A stretch of DNA of 64,000 bases. Source: Ascaris suum (Eukaryota; Nematoda; Chromadorea; Rhabditida; Ascarididae). The stretch lies in NCBI GenBank assembly GCA_013433145.1, contig CM024179.1, positions 1,033,501 to 1,097,500 of the forward strand. The letters run 5' to 3'. Of this stretch, positions 12,320 to 51,755 are shown one piece after another. Each line of letters begins with the position of its first letter. The stretch's first letter is position 1. The translations under genes and the position numbers were made by a program. The notes beneath the pieces were generated by a model that saw only the letters and a program-made list of their open reading frames with translations, did no database searches and had not been told where the DNA came from.

Positions 12320-13761
12320 TCCTTCCTCCGATTCCACCATGGTGAATTTCCTACGCTTAATCTTTTTCGATTTTCTTTAATTGATTTGCACTACTTTTTT
12401 TATTATGTCCAGAATATTTTTTCCTTCTAGAAGTTCTTATAATCGAGTGATAACTATTGGTGAACTTAATCTACTCGTTCCGTATCGAAGCGTCGTAAAA
12501 AAGAGCCTCCCCCCCCCCCAACCCTACTTTTGCATGAATACAGCAACCTTCTCGACATGTCCGAAAAAAAGGGAGCTAGAGGAGCTCCATTCAACTTAAC
12601 AGTAGCAGTTTACATCAACCCTCATATCATTTCAATAAATTTTACTAGCCGATTGTTGTATTATCATCTGCACTATCCGATCGAACATTGAACAACGAGT
12701 CAACTTCACTTCCGATGATTTAAAGAAATATGGGCATGATGAATTAAAACATAAAAAAATAGTTATTATTAATTATAAAAATAAAACATCACTATGTGAT
12801 AGCAAATATTTGAATGTATTAAAGAAAACCCGTTTAAAAAAAAGTGAATTTTAGCAAAGGCATTCTTAAGTAAGAAAGAAAAATAGAAAGAACTCTATAA
12901 CGAACAAATAAAAGGTCGGACTTTACAACGGTTAGTTCCAAAATTATAGGAAAACGAGTGGTCAGATTTTATGATGGTCAATCCCAATATTATAAAAGGA
13001 TCTCTGACCGATAAAGAAACCAGCACTTATGCATACAATAGCACATTTCAGCACCATTGTTCAACTGGTCAATTCATAATCTCATTGCAAAATGGTATGA
13101 TCAAACCATGCAATAATTACGAAAAACTATCAATTATCACCGGAAAGAACAATTCCACCATTCATGGAAACAGGTAATTGTGCTCTCGAATTAACCTCTT
13201 GTACCCGGCCCTTTTTTCCTTCGTTCTGCTTCCTCTTTAGAGAAGTGCTTAAATACTATTGATAGGTGCATCATGTAGCAAGCGAAACTGTACTAATCCC
13301 TCATGTCAGCATGTTAAGGCGACGGTAGCACACGCACAGATATCTCTATTCAAGAAGAACCCCTCTACCTTCAATGAGGGGGGAAGGGGAAAGGGGGAGG
13401 GCATATTCGAGCAAAGCATCGTAACCAACTATTGAAAACCCGTCTATCGTATAAAAAAAAAGCAATAACGATGAATCTTTAGCTTTCCTAAATGGATACA
13501 AACAATTCATTTCCATCGATCAAATTTCTCTGCTAAAAAAAATTTCCCTCTAATATTCTCTTGACAACGCAACTTTCATATATTAGATACTACCCACTCT
13601 ATTAGAGAAATATGTTAATTGGTAAAGCAATAATGCATCCAAATTACTTAACAATGCATATTGGGTCATTTCTAGCATAGAATAAAACAGCATCAAATTG
13701 GAATAATACAATAATATACGTAGGCCTCAATAGGAAAACACTCGTAATGAGAACCTTCTAT

Positions 13762-13764
<3 letters not shown>

Positions 13765-13850
<86 letters not shown>
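13765..13850. repeat. (TA)n microsatellite, about 86 bp
   Basis: Uninterrupted TA dinucleotides 360 bases downstream of the FKBP15-like stop codon. Confidence 0.97.
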
Positions 13851-13852
<2 letters not shown>

Positions 13853-14207
13853 GAAGATATATATAATATATCTATTATATAATAGCACTGTATAAGCGCA
13901 ATTGTCTACGCTGATATGCAATTCACAAAAATCTATGACAAGACAAATTACCTATGAACTTCGCAAAATGGTCTAAAATTTTATAAATATGAATTTAATG
14001 AGACAAGTTCTTAAGCATGAAAATATATTTCCGCCTGATGAATAGGGAAATTAATTTCAAAGAATCATTCAAAAATCAAGCTGTCCCCTTCCCTCAATAA
14101 TTTTTACTACTTGATGAGTACTCCACATCAACTCAATTTAGTGAAATGTACACGAAACACGGGGATAATCAAAGTGAAGCAATAACAATGAGATTTCAAA
14201 GAATGCA

Positions 14208-27300
<13,093 letters not shown>

Positions 27301-29130
27301 TCTTCTCTCTTCCTATATCTGTAAATAATATTTTTGCAATGTTTTTCTAAAATAAAACTTACATACAAATATCTTGTCGATATGTAAATTAAACGACGGA
27401 TATAACAACTCCCCCTCCCCCTCCGCGTCTACTATATTATATTTTGATCGGATATAATTGATAAAATCCTCTTTAGGCGTATTTTACAAATATGCATACA
27501 TAAAACGTATCACTATAAAACATTATGTCTGTGTCTGTATATGTCTGTCTATAAAATTTCGAGAAAGAAAAGAGAAATTTATGCAAATGTACAAATATGC
27601 AAATAACTTATATCATACGATAACCTCCTATATCAATTTATTAATTAATCTATCAATTTCAAAACGATTTATACATAACGAAAATTTAAAATATGAGTGA
27701 AAAGTGAAGAGAATTTTATTCAATTTTGAAATTCTATTTCATAAATCAATCGATTATATAAATATTTATTCAAAACATTTAATCTATTTCAGATATACGA
27801 ATATTTAAATTCAATATATTTTTTTTTCCACTTTATTCAGTATATCAATATTTTAATTCAACTCAAAATTCTCCACCTTGAAAAATATTTGAAAATATGT
27901 GTGAAGATGATTCTATATATGCAAAAAAATATTCGTAACAGCGGAGAGGAGAAATTAACCATGTTAGCCTTCAATAAGACCATCAAATGGAATACTCGTG
28001 AGCAACGAAAAAAACAAAAAAAAAAACATTGGGGAGGCGTATCCGATAAGGTTGCACAATATGCGCTTTTGCAATCCGTTTCAACAGTCTTTTCCACAAG
28101 TTAACAGAAGTCGGAAAATATACGTCATACTGCTTTCTTCATTTCACGCTTTAATCGATCCGAACAACGTTTTAAAGCATCCAGGAAAGATCGATTTTTC
28201 CATGCTCAAATCAATGTTTCCGCCTTTAAATATTTATATAAAATTCTTCGAATAGATTATGAGTCAATTGCGGAAGAAAATATAAAATATCGTGCAAGAT
28301 TTCGATTATATCCATCAAAATTCCTCATTCCATCTTCAATCGTTCTCCAACTAGAATTACCTAATAGATATACGCAAACAAACATAAAGTTAGCACAACC
28401 TAAGTTTGAAAGTGAAATCTACGAAAGAGGTTTGAAAATTTCGAAATATTTTTTAAAAAATTTAATGAAAAATTTAATAATACATCCAATGTACGGAAAA
28501 AAATTAAGACGAATGGATATGAAGCTGTAATAGTGAATGTTATGAAAAAAAAAGTGGGGTATGAAGCTGCAATAATTCAAAACCAACAAACACGACGAGA
28601 TCGTACACGAAGTGACTTGCGGTATAAATCACACCTTTGTTGCTGGAAACAACCGGAAGTTGGAAGGTAAACACTGATGAAGTGGTTTAAACCTATAGCC
28701 GAGTTTCGTGGTTTTTGTTGACGACTAAACAAGGAGATTGCATCGTGATATATTTTAGAGACAACCGTTGCCCGAATTGAAGGTGACAGATGGCAAGAAT
28801 AATGCGAAGATATAGAACGAGTACGCCTCTGGGGGATGTAGAACAATTAGTCTGCGAACCTTTTCCTCTCCGAACATTTAATGTCGAGACAAGTGATGCT
28901 CGAACTCAATGCCCATGAAAGCATCTCAGCGGAGGCATGCTAAAAATGAGGATATTGCTTGAGCTCGAGAACGAAAGCCTACCCCCCAAATCCAGGCCAG
29001 TTTGTATGACCACTGTTGTATAGGCTTAGGGTTGGAGAAGTAGACAAGAAAAAATGGCCTCCCCTCACTTGCGAGAAAAACATGCAAAACTCTTAGTTCA
29101 CCAAGCTGCTCCGCATAGGACAGAGCGGAA

Positions 29131-29190
29131 TGATTGCGCATACTGATTGTGCTGCACATATTGCGCAGACTGATCATACTGCGCATACTC
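29131..29190 (+). repeat. Degenerate short tandem repeat
   Basis: TGCGCATACTGATTGTGC, then TGCGCAGACTGATCATAC and TGCGCATACT follow one another, an 18- or 36-base periodicity with substitutions. No coding role is evident. Confidence 0.65.
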
Positions 29191-30026
29191 ACCTTCAATC
29201 ATACAGTTTGAACTTGTTTGACCTCTACTTGTAAATTGTTATCTTCTTGATATAGATATATCGGTCCTCTAGTAAACTTGCAAAATAAGATGCGCCTGTA
29301 GGTAAAATTAGGGTCCAATGCAAATCTCTAACCTCGCTTCAAAGTTCTAGTAACCGAGGTTGTTCTCGTCTCCAAGATGTCGCTCGCGCTTAACTCATCG
29401 AAATTCGACAAAATCAACTTGCTCGGATATTGCCGAAGAATTTCAAGTGTTCAACGACTATAAATCGGCGATCACTCGATTGGGAAGTAAAGGCTGTTGA
29501 GAAATAAGTCTAAAACATTTCGTCGTTATGACGTGGCAGGTTTTGCATAAGCACATTGAGATTATGTTATCTAAGTGTAACTCTCTAAGAAAGAGATTCC
29601 AACGGTGAAACTGGATTCTCAGAAAACGATGGTATTTTCCATCACGACGATGACCACATTCTGCGGTTACAAACAAACGGTACGAAAGAAAACCTCATTT
29701 CTCATTCTCCTTAAATTTCAGGCATCCTTGAGCTTGTCAACATTTCAGAAACATGCCTGCTGTCTAGTATCTTGCAACCTAATTTCTAAGGCCAAGACAT
29801 TCGGTCATTAGGACATTCAACCAACTCATTAAGACATTACACAAGACCGGTTGTGCGGTGTTGAAGTCCTGAAATCGTCCCGATCATCTCCTTTTACCTA
29901 ACAAATCGATCATACACTACAGATCGAAAACGCTATGGCATTCAGCCAAAAAAAAAAAATCGCTCTAATTCTTGCGCCATCAAAAAGGAAAGCAAGAGTT
30001 CATTTATAGTTCAGGTATATATTCGG

Positions 30027-30093
30027 GTATAGTTCAGGAAGTCCAGGTACATCTCTCATGGAAGAGAGATATACCTGAACTTTCTGAATATAC
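30027..30093. ncRNA. Candidate hairpin, miRNA-precursor-like
   Basis: The arm at 30027-30057 (core TTCAGGAAGTCCAGGTACAT) pairs with 30064-30093 across a 6-base loop (ATGGAA). About 25 bases pair with three imperfect positions and the stem extends a further five with one bulge. Size and stem quality fit a miRNA precursor. A second upstream arm (AGTTCAGGTATAT, 30009-30021) is a perfect 13-base complement of 30069-30081, so alternative foldings exist. Expression cannot be judged. Confidence 0.35.
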
Positions 30094-30754
30094 GTGACGA
30101 TGACCCTTTCCTTCCGAATCACTCAGCCTACCATGCAATAACGATCCGTCCTGGTCGTTAAAAAAAACGACAAGGAGACCTGCCAGGATCTACGCAAGAA
30201 ATGAATAAACGTATAACGGAATGCCGATATTTACGGCAATTTTTTTTTCCGGCGAGACATTCAACTAGAATCCGTTTACTTATTAGCGTTTGCAACGATG
30301 ATCTTTGCTTAGATTTATTTACTCATCGGCCTCCATCTAATTGTTCTTTCTTGATCCTCTAAGCATTCAAATATGGGAATGTGTTCGATACCGTTATTGC
30401 GTAGTCAGATACTATGGATTCATTGTGGAGATGAAACCAATAGGAAAAGACGATCTCTCGTTTCCGCAAAATTTCCTTCATTTGTAAGTGAATACACTTG
30501 TAATTCTCCGTTTGTAGTCCCCGGGGATTATGTCTATAGGTTCAGCAGTTTTGTAATTAAACGAATATGTATTCGGAGGGGGGGGGGGGAGGTGGAGTGG
30601 TGGAGTGGAGGGGAAAAGGGGAATAGAGTGGAGCGAGACGGAGACTTATTAAAATGAGCGTTTATGTCGTTCGCGTATTCCGGACGGATGCCCATCCAAG
30701 AAAGAAACGGTGAAGGGTGCGTACCTTCGAGCGGAATTCTTGAAAGGAACGGAC

Positions 30755-30773
30755 GGGGGGGGGGGGGGGGGGG
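30755..30773 (+). repeat. Run of 19 G
   Basis: A pure G run within a purine-rich stretch that continues to about 30860. A 12-G run lies at 30578-30589. Confidence 0.95.
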
Positions 30774-31198
30774 AGGGGCATCCTCTGATATTCGTAACTT
30801 CTAAAAGGGATGTATACTCGCGAGAGGAGGAGGTGGGGGGGAGGAGGGGGAGCGGGAGTCGAAGTCCTATGGACCGGTGACTTTTAAAGGCGGAGATAAC
30901 ACGATATCCTACAAGAATATGCAATGATATTTGCATATATCTATATATTTTCTATTCATTTACATTAATACTCAAATGAAAGAAATAAGAAGGAAATTTT
31001 ATTATGCTATAATCTGGGCGAAAATCATTTGCAAATGTCAAACAATTTCGGCAATAAATTTTCTATATTTTCTTATCAAAACGCATTTTGGAATTTCATC
31101 GTTTCATATATTTAGATTAGTTTATTTTTAATCAAAGATTTGTTCGATAATTTTCATCTCGAATGGAAATATTTTGCATAAATAATTAACAAAAATAG

Positions 31199-31305
31199 AA
31201 GCCTAGGTTGTTACTAGTGCAGCCAAAGTTATCACTATTCGAGTCCAAGTTGTCATAAGTATAGCCCAAGTTTGCATTAGTGGAGCCGAAATTGTTGACT
31301 TCTGT
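31199..31305 (-). repeat. 21-bp minisatellite
   Basis: On the minus strand, units of the form AACTTTGGCTGCACTAGTAA recur every 21 bases, about four to five times, with substitutions. Because 21 is a multiple of three, the minus strand stays open and reads NLGYTYD, NLDSNSD, NFGCTSN, NLG. No exon structure or family similarity supports a gene. Confidence 0.82.
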
Positions 31306-32577
31306 ACATAAATAGCAATTGTAAGAGAACAAAATCGATGAGCGAAGACAAAAAAAAAAGGGAACAACAAAATAAGAAAAGGAATAACACAAAGATCCAT
31401 CATTACTTTACTTCTTACAATTAAGAACAAACGTACAATATATGCATGTTGCAATTACCGTATGCAATAAAAGTAGGATTTCATAATGCTCCACGACTGG
31501 TATAAATATTGAATCGCTCGTTAGGTGAATCCTCAACAATTATTTCGCATAGTTTCAATTGCGATCTATTTTTTAATGGATTAATTTAATTTTTTACTTA
31601 ATTATAAAATAATCTATTGGTTATTTTTTTTCTTTACGATTTCGATATTGAATTTCTTAGAGAATTTTAAATTTTCTAAAATTTTCTCCACATTTTTTTT
31701 CAGTGATATTTTTCATAAATATTCCACAATTTCTTTCAAGTAAAATAATCACCTATTGAGAGGTAAAAAAAAATAAAGAAAAAAAAATAATAATAATAAA
31801 TGTTGGAGTTTATTTATTCAAACACGAAATTTTAGTAATTATCGTATAGAACGAATGAATAGATCATAGTTATTTTGGGTGTTCATTAGAGCGGCAATGT
31901 TCCAATTGAAATATCTTCAAATATTTCCAATTTTTAGATCATTAAACCTATCATATATGGTACTAGATCAAGGTGATGCAAAATAATCCATGGGGATAAT
32001 ATGCTGCACTTAGGGAATTTTCCATTCATCCCTTCTTTACTCCTTAACAAAAAAAAAAAACCAACACTGCATTTGTCACTTCCTCACTTTTGTTCAGCAA
32101 TCATATATCATCCCATTCCCTTCCCTCCTTCTCCATCAACCTTCCCCCCCCCCCTCACCCCACCCCACCCCAAAAAAAGGATTCCATTGGCTACTTGATT
32201 CCTCTAGATTATTCGATAACGTAAACTTGCCCAGAAAACTTTTCCTGTCCTCTTATTGAATGAACTTTTACCCGGATGTAATTGAATACTTAAGTAATAC
32301 TTCAACTGATAACACCGCTCAATAAGAAGATGATTCGAACAAGTATGCATCTATCCTCGTCCGATATAAAAGAGTGACATATAGAGGTTTAATATAAAGG
32401 AATCACCATCTTTGCATAATCACAATACAACGATCAAACAAATACCCACAACGCATAAAAATTACTATCATATGGACAAATGATCGTTTTCTTCAAGTAG
32501 CCAATATTGTCAACGTAAGGCTGCAAGGTGAGTATCGGATGATACGTCCGTCGTTGGTGACAGATTCTTAGCTATTG

Positions 32578-47091
<14,514 letters not shown>

Positions 47092-49143
47092 CAACACCCC
47101 CGTCGTCTCACCTCGCCCCTATAATCTTTTTTCTTTAAATTTCTGGATTTCTGGATTCATTTCTGAATGTCGACTTACAAGCATTAAGTAATCGTTCTTA
47201 CTCTATGCATAGATCACCTTTTTCTAATACAAAAGAATATCAGATAATTGCTAGGTGATTCGAATGAAGCGTGTTTCTTATTCTCTTTCACTAATGGAAA
47301 TTAAGAGCGAATCCATTGTTTAAATTTTTTAAATTATTTTATTTAGATTTTGGTTAGATAACTTTGTTACCTTTGTTTACATTTTTGCTATTATATGAAG
47401 CAAAAAAAAAACTCAACAAAATAAAAATACCTACGCAAAATGTAATTACTATATAGGTAATATTTTATTATTCGTATTAACTATAGAAATATATCGGCTA
47501 AAAAAAAATTTTTTTTTAATATTTAAGAATTATTTATATTTATTTAGCTCTTTTTATATAGTTGACTGATTTCAATGTTGTTGTTAAATGTGCTCTATGT
47601 GATGTTTGATCGGCAACAAATATAAAACAAACCTTTTCAATGATAGTGCACTTTTTCGTTTCACAAATAACTGAAATAATAATAACAATAATAAGGTGAT
47701 AAAAAAAAAATTATTGCAATGAGTAAAAAAAAAAACGAAACGAAATAGCGAATAGAGAAATAAATTCGTTAAGATGGAACACTAATAAGGTTAATTAAAG
47801 CCGTCTATATTGAATGTACACATATTTGAAAATTGAATAAACGAAATGAAATTAGTGATGATTCGTTCTAATAAAATATCGTTTAATTATTCCTCTCTAA
47901 CGTTAAAATATTACATATGGAAAACAAAAAAAAAAAAAAAAACAAATATTAAATAAAAGTATTTCTCAAAAAAAAAAGTTAAAATATTTTTTTTTTTTAT
48001 TATGATGAAATTTTTTTTTCATTTGAAATTTTTTATTTGCTGAAAAAATTATTGAGAAAGAAAAATTTTAAAGAAATAAAAATTTTAATTATCTAATTTC
48101 GAATAATTCAAATAATTCTTTACATATTTCAAATACAATTGTAGAAGAAATCGTTTTTTTTTTTTCTTCTCTCGTAAATTATGCAATTTATTCGAATTAT
48201 GCAAATTTTTCATAACATAAACGGTAAAAATATAACACAAATGTTATTATAACACCGAAATTATTTGTTGTTTAAGAGCGCCATTATGAACGAAGAAATT
48301 TCGTTCACACATATATATCGTAACTATTGGCACAATTTTAACATACTTTTTTTTTTTGATTATAGTGAGCATTTTTTAACTCAGAAGAAAATCTCTTGAA
48401 TTGGAATTTAAAGAATATATTTTTTTATAATTTTTCTCCAATAAAAAAATTTTCATAGTTTTTTTAAAAGAAAATAAATTTTTTTTTTTTTAGTTTTTCG
48501 GACAAAAGTATTCCATTAATTGAACGAGTAACATATAACTTTTGAGGTATTATTGCACTGTTGCATTTTAAAAAAATACTTCAACCCAAGTTGATTTCTT
48601 TACATGATATTTTTGATAAAATTTTATGCGTTTAATTGCATTTTCGTAGTATTAAAAAAAATATAGTGAGATTTGCAAGATATTGGGAAAGCACGCTAGA
48701 GAAATAGGCACGGTATGTGCTTTTGCATTTCACTCAACAAACCGACCACTTCCATTTAGTATCAACAAGCAATAAAACACGAACGAATAATGCATACATA
48801 TTTTAGAAGATGTAACCTCTCACGTATCTTAGATGCAACCCGACCGGGTGCAAAAATGCATACAATATTTCAGCCACATTCAAGTGTTTGCACATCTTTC
48901 GGTCATTGATGGATCAAACTAAAAGTTGAGGTATGAAGTAGTCTAATAGTTTCACAACTTTAGTTTCTCATTTGAAATTAGCGATTCGATATAATATCCA
49001 TACTCATAGACACGACATTGTCAGACATAACAATCATCATTATATATTCTTCAGATGTAAATGGAATGAAAATATCAAAGTAGGGAACGGTGAAATAGCG
49101 CCCAAAAAGCTACTGAAATGTGAGTAATAGTAATGTGAGTAAA

Positions 49144-49267
<124 letters not shown>

Positions 49268-51621
49268 CTCAAAGTTCTTATGTATGGTCAAACAAGTAAA
49301 TTGTTGAGAATCTCACAAGTAACAGTAAAATATTGACAGTGTTTAGGCTCTATCTTATCTTATGTCAATAGCAACTAAAATTTATAAATGAGTACCAGAA
49401 ACAAGGAAAAAAATAACGGAAAGTTGACAAAGGAAAAATTGGACAGCTGTCATGTAACCGCAACCACCGTATCTGCACCTCCCATCAACACTTTTCTTTT
49501 TCAGCTCTTTTTTTGTCTTCCACCTCCCTTTTTCAGCCTTTCCTCTTCTCTCTTTCATTCTCTTTCCCAGTCTTTTTTCTCCTTTCTCATCTCTTTTCTA
49601 TCTCTTTTCACTTCTCCTTCTCGTTTTGTTTTCCAGTTTTTTTTCTCTTCTTTCTCTCTCTCTTCCATTCCTCCACCATTCCTGGCTAATAGCACTTGTA
49701 TTTCCGTCAACTATAGCACTGCCTTCAGTTAGGACCTTGTTTCGCCTAAACATCCTTACGATCCCTCTTCAAGAAGAACTGTTTACGTCGTGTGATGGTA
49801 CCAAAGATGAAGAGTTAGGCGTCCGATTCGCTATTATGCTGACACTTGTTGAGAGTGCAAACTTTTTGAAATTTACATGAGCGAGAAAGTAAACCAACAA
49901 GTTCTTCTCTAGTTTTGACCTCAATAAAGAGACGATTCTAAATTTTATGTGGGACATTGTTGCACTCTTTTTCGCGTACTCTTTATTTTTGAAAATCTTC
50001 CTTCACTCTGCGTCAGTAGGTTTAACATACCATTACCGCTCTCTTGTCTATTTGCCTGTCTGTCTTATTCGTACTTTCTTTTTATTGAAGTATTATTATA
50101 CTTGCCTGAGTGTTTTCGTCGGAGAGAAAGCGAAAATCGACAGCTCCTTGAGGAGCCATTAAAACGACGCCAGAGGTCCCAAAGTTGCCGTTGAATTCAA
50201 ACCTACCCAACATTAAATTCCGTGAATAGATAGGAATTGGGACAGAGAAATATGCAAGGGGTAGGTAATTTTTGAGAGGAGGGGAAAGTAGAGGAGAAGA
50301 GGAGACAATCAAATATTACCTAGAAACTATGCAAGTAATCGCTCGTATTTAATCGATAGCACTATCCATCAATAATTCCTAGAGATTGCAATGTACAAAA
50401 CTTTTTATAATAATCCAACTTGATATTAAGCTCATTAAATCGAGTAATCTGATCTCGCGGTTTTGAATTCTCTCTGTCACGAAGGTTCTTTAACAAGATT
50501 TCTATCATATTCGAGTTTAAACAAATATAATATTTGGCTCAATTGTAATCGCTCATATACAAAAACATAAAATCATTTAAAATTCTGCGAAATTTTTTCG
50601 CAACGAATTCAACTAAGAAAGAAAAATAGTTGGTGGAAGAAGTGAGGTATAACTATCTGTCATAGTTAGTTTTTACAATAAACGTCGGCTTAAGTGCGCT
50701 AAAGTCGATGAAATAACACTATAGAACAAATATTCGCATATAACAAAGGTGCATTAAATAATCCATACTTAAAACTATCAAAAAATTTTTAAAAAACATC
50801 AGCGAATTTTTATTTTGTTGTTCAAAAAAAAAAAGTGAGCTGAAATTATAAAAAAGAAAAGAAATCCATCTCATCAAAAGTGTGTGCACTTCATATTGGT
50901 AGTTAAATTAAACATGCCAAATATCACTTCCATTGTTTAGCTAAATTAGCACATCATTTGACTATAAAATGCTCCATATAGTGAAAATTTTTTCACAATT
51001 TGCAGTTCATAGAAAAAAAAAATTCTAATTAAAAGGTTTGCATAAATTGAAATATGACCGGTAAAAAATAAATCAGCGTTATAAATTATCGTAAATAATT
51101 TCCTCATAAAACTTGCGCAATTAAAATAGTACCAAATAATAAGTAATAAATATTTATGCAAAATTCATATATATTTTCATCATTAGTGTTTCTTTTCAAA
51201 CCTATAGAAATCTAGAAAGAAGTGCATTTAATTAATAAAGAATAAATAAAGATCACATGGTAGTTATATACTATCCAACTTTCTTTTGAAAAAAAAAAGC
51301 AATTGTATTTCTTGAAAGTATACGTAATAACTTCGCAAATAAGGCCTATTAAAAATAACAAAGTGAACATATCATTACAAGACCTATAATAGCCTGAGTA
51401 CTGTAATAGCCAAGATAACAAGACCTGTAATAGCCAAGAGTAGATAGTTACTGAGAATGTGCGGGTGAAAAGAACGCGTTTCTGAATCCTGTCGTCACTT
51501 TGTTGCGCAATCTGTGTATATGTGCATGATTGCTCGAGATGGTGGTGAATACATCGTTCACCGTACGCTTTTAGAACTGGTTTCAATTCACTTTTACAAT
51601 CACTCTAGTGATAAATTAATC

Positions 51622-51755
51622 GATCTGATAACGAGTCGACAAATGATAAATATATGGATCGGCTAGTGAGTCGACAGGTGATCAATGAATGGATCAAGTA
51701 GCGGAGTCGATAATCGATTAATGAATCAATTGGGTAGTGATGATTCGACGACATA
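51622..51755 (+). repeat. 35-bp minisatellite, about four degenerate copies
   Basis: Units related to GATCGGCTAGTGAGTCGACA recur every 35 bases or so; each keeps a GTCGA or TTCGA core and a TGAT-AATGAAT-like tail. There is no coding link. Confidence 0.8.

Larger units (their letters stand above)
10868..14207. other. Intergenic region between the PTR and FKBP15-like genes
   Basis: No gene can be supported here. It contains short A/T-rich tandem patches (11390-11470 with CTAATACTAGTAA-type units), an 18-base C run at 12302-12319, a two-copy 46-base duplication near 12915-13000, and the (TA)n array at 13765-13850. The PTR promoter should lie just above 10867, but I see no clear promoter element or splice-leader acceptor immediately before the ATG. 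Confidence 0.6.
27319..32577. other. Intergenic region between FKBP15-like and OATP genes
   Basis: I support no gene here. Several G+C-richer patches (28.0-28.25, 28.56-29.2 and 29.45-29.9 kb) have short open frames on both strands without recognised similarity. It contains a candidate hairpin at 30027-30093, G runs at 30578-30589 and 30755-30773 inside purine-rich sequence, a short degenerate repeat at 29131-29190 and the 21-bp minisatellite at 31199-31305. Confidence 0.55.
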
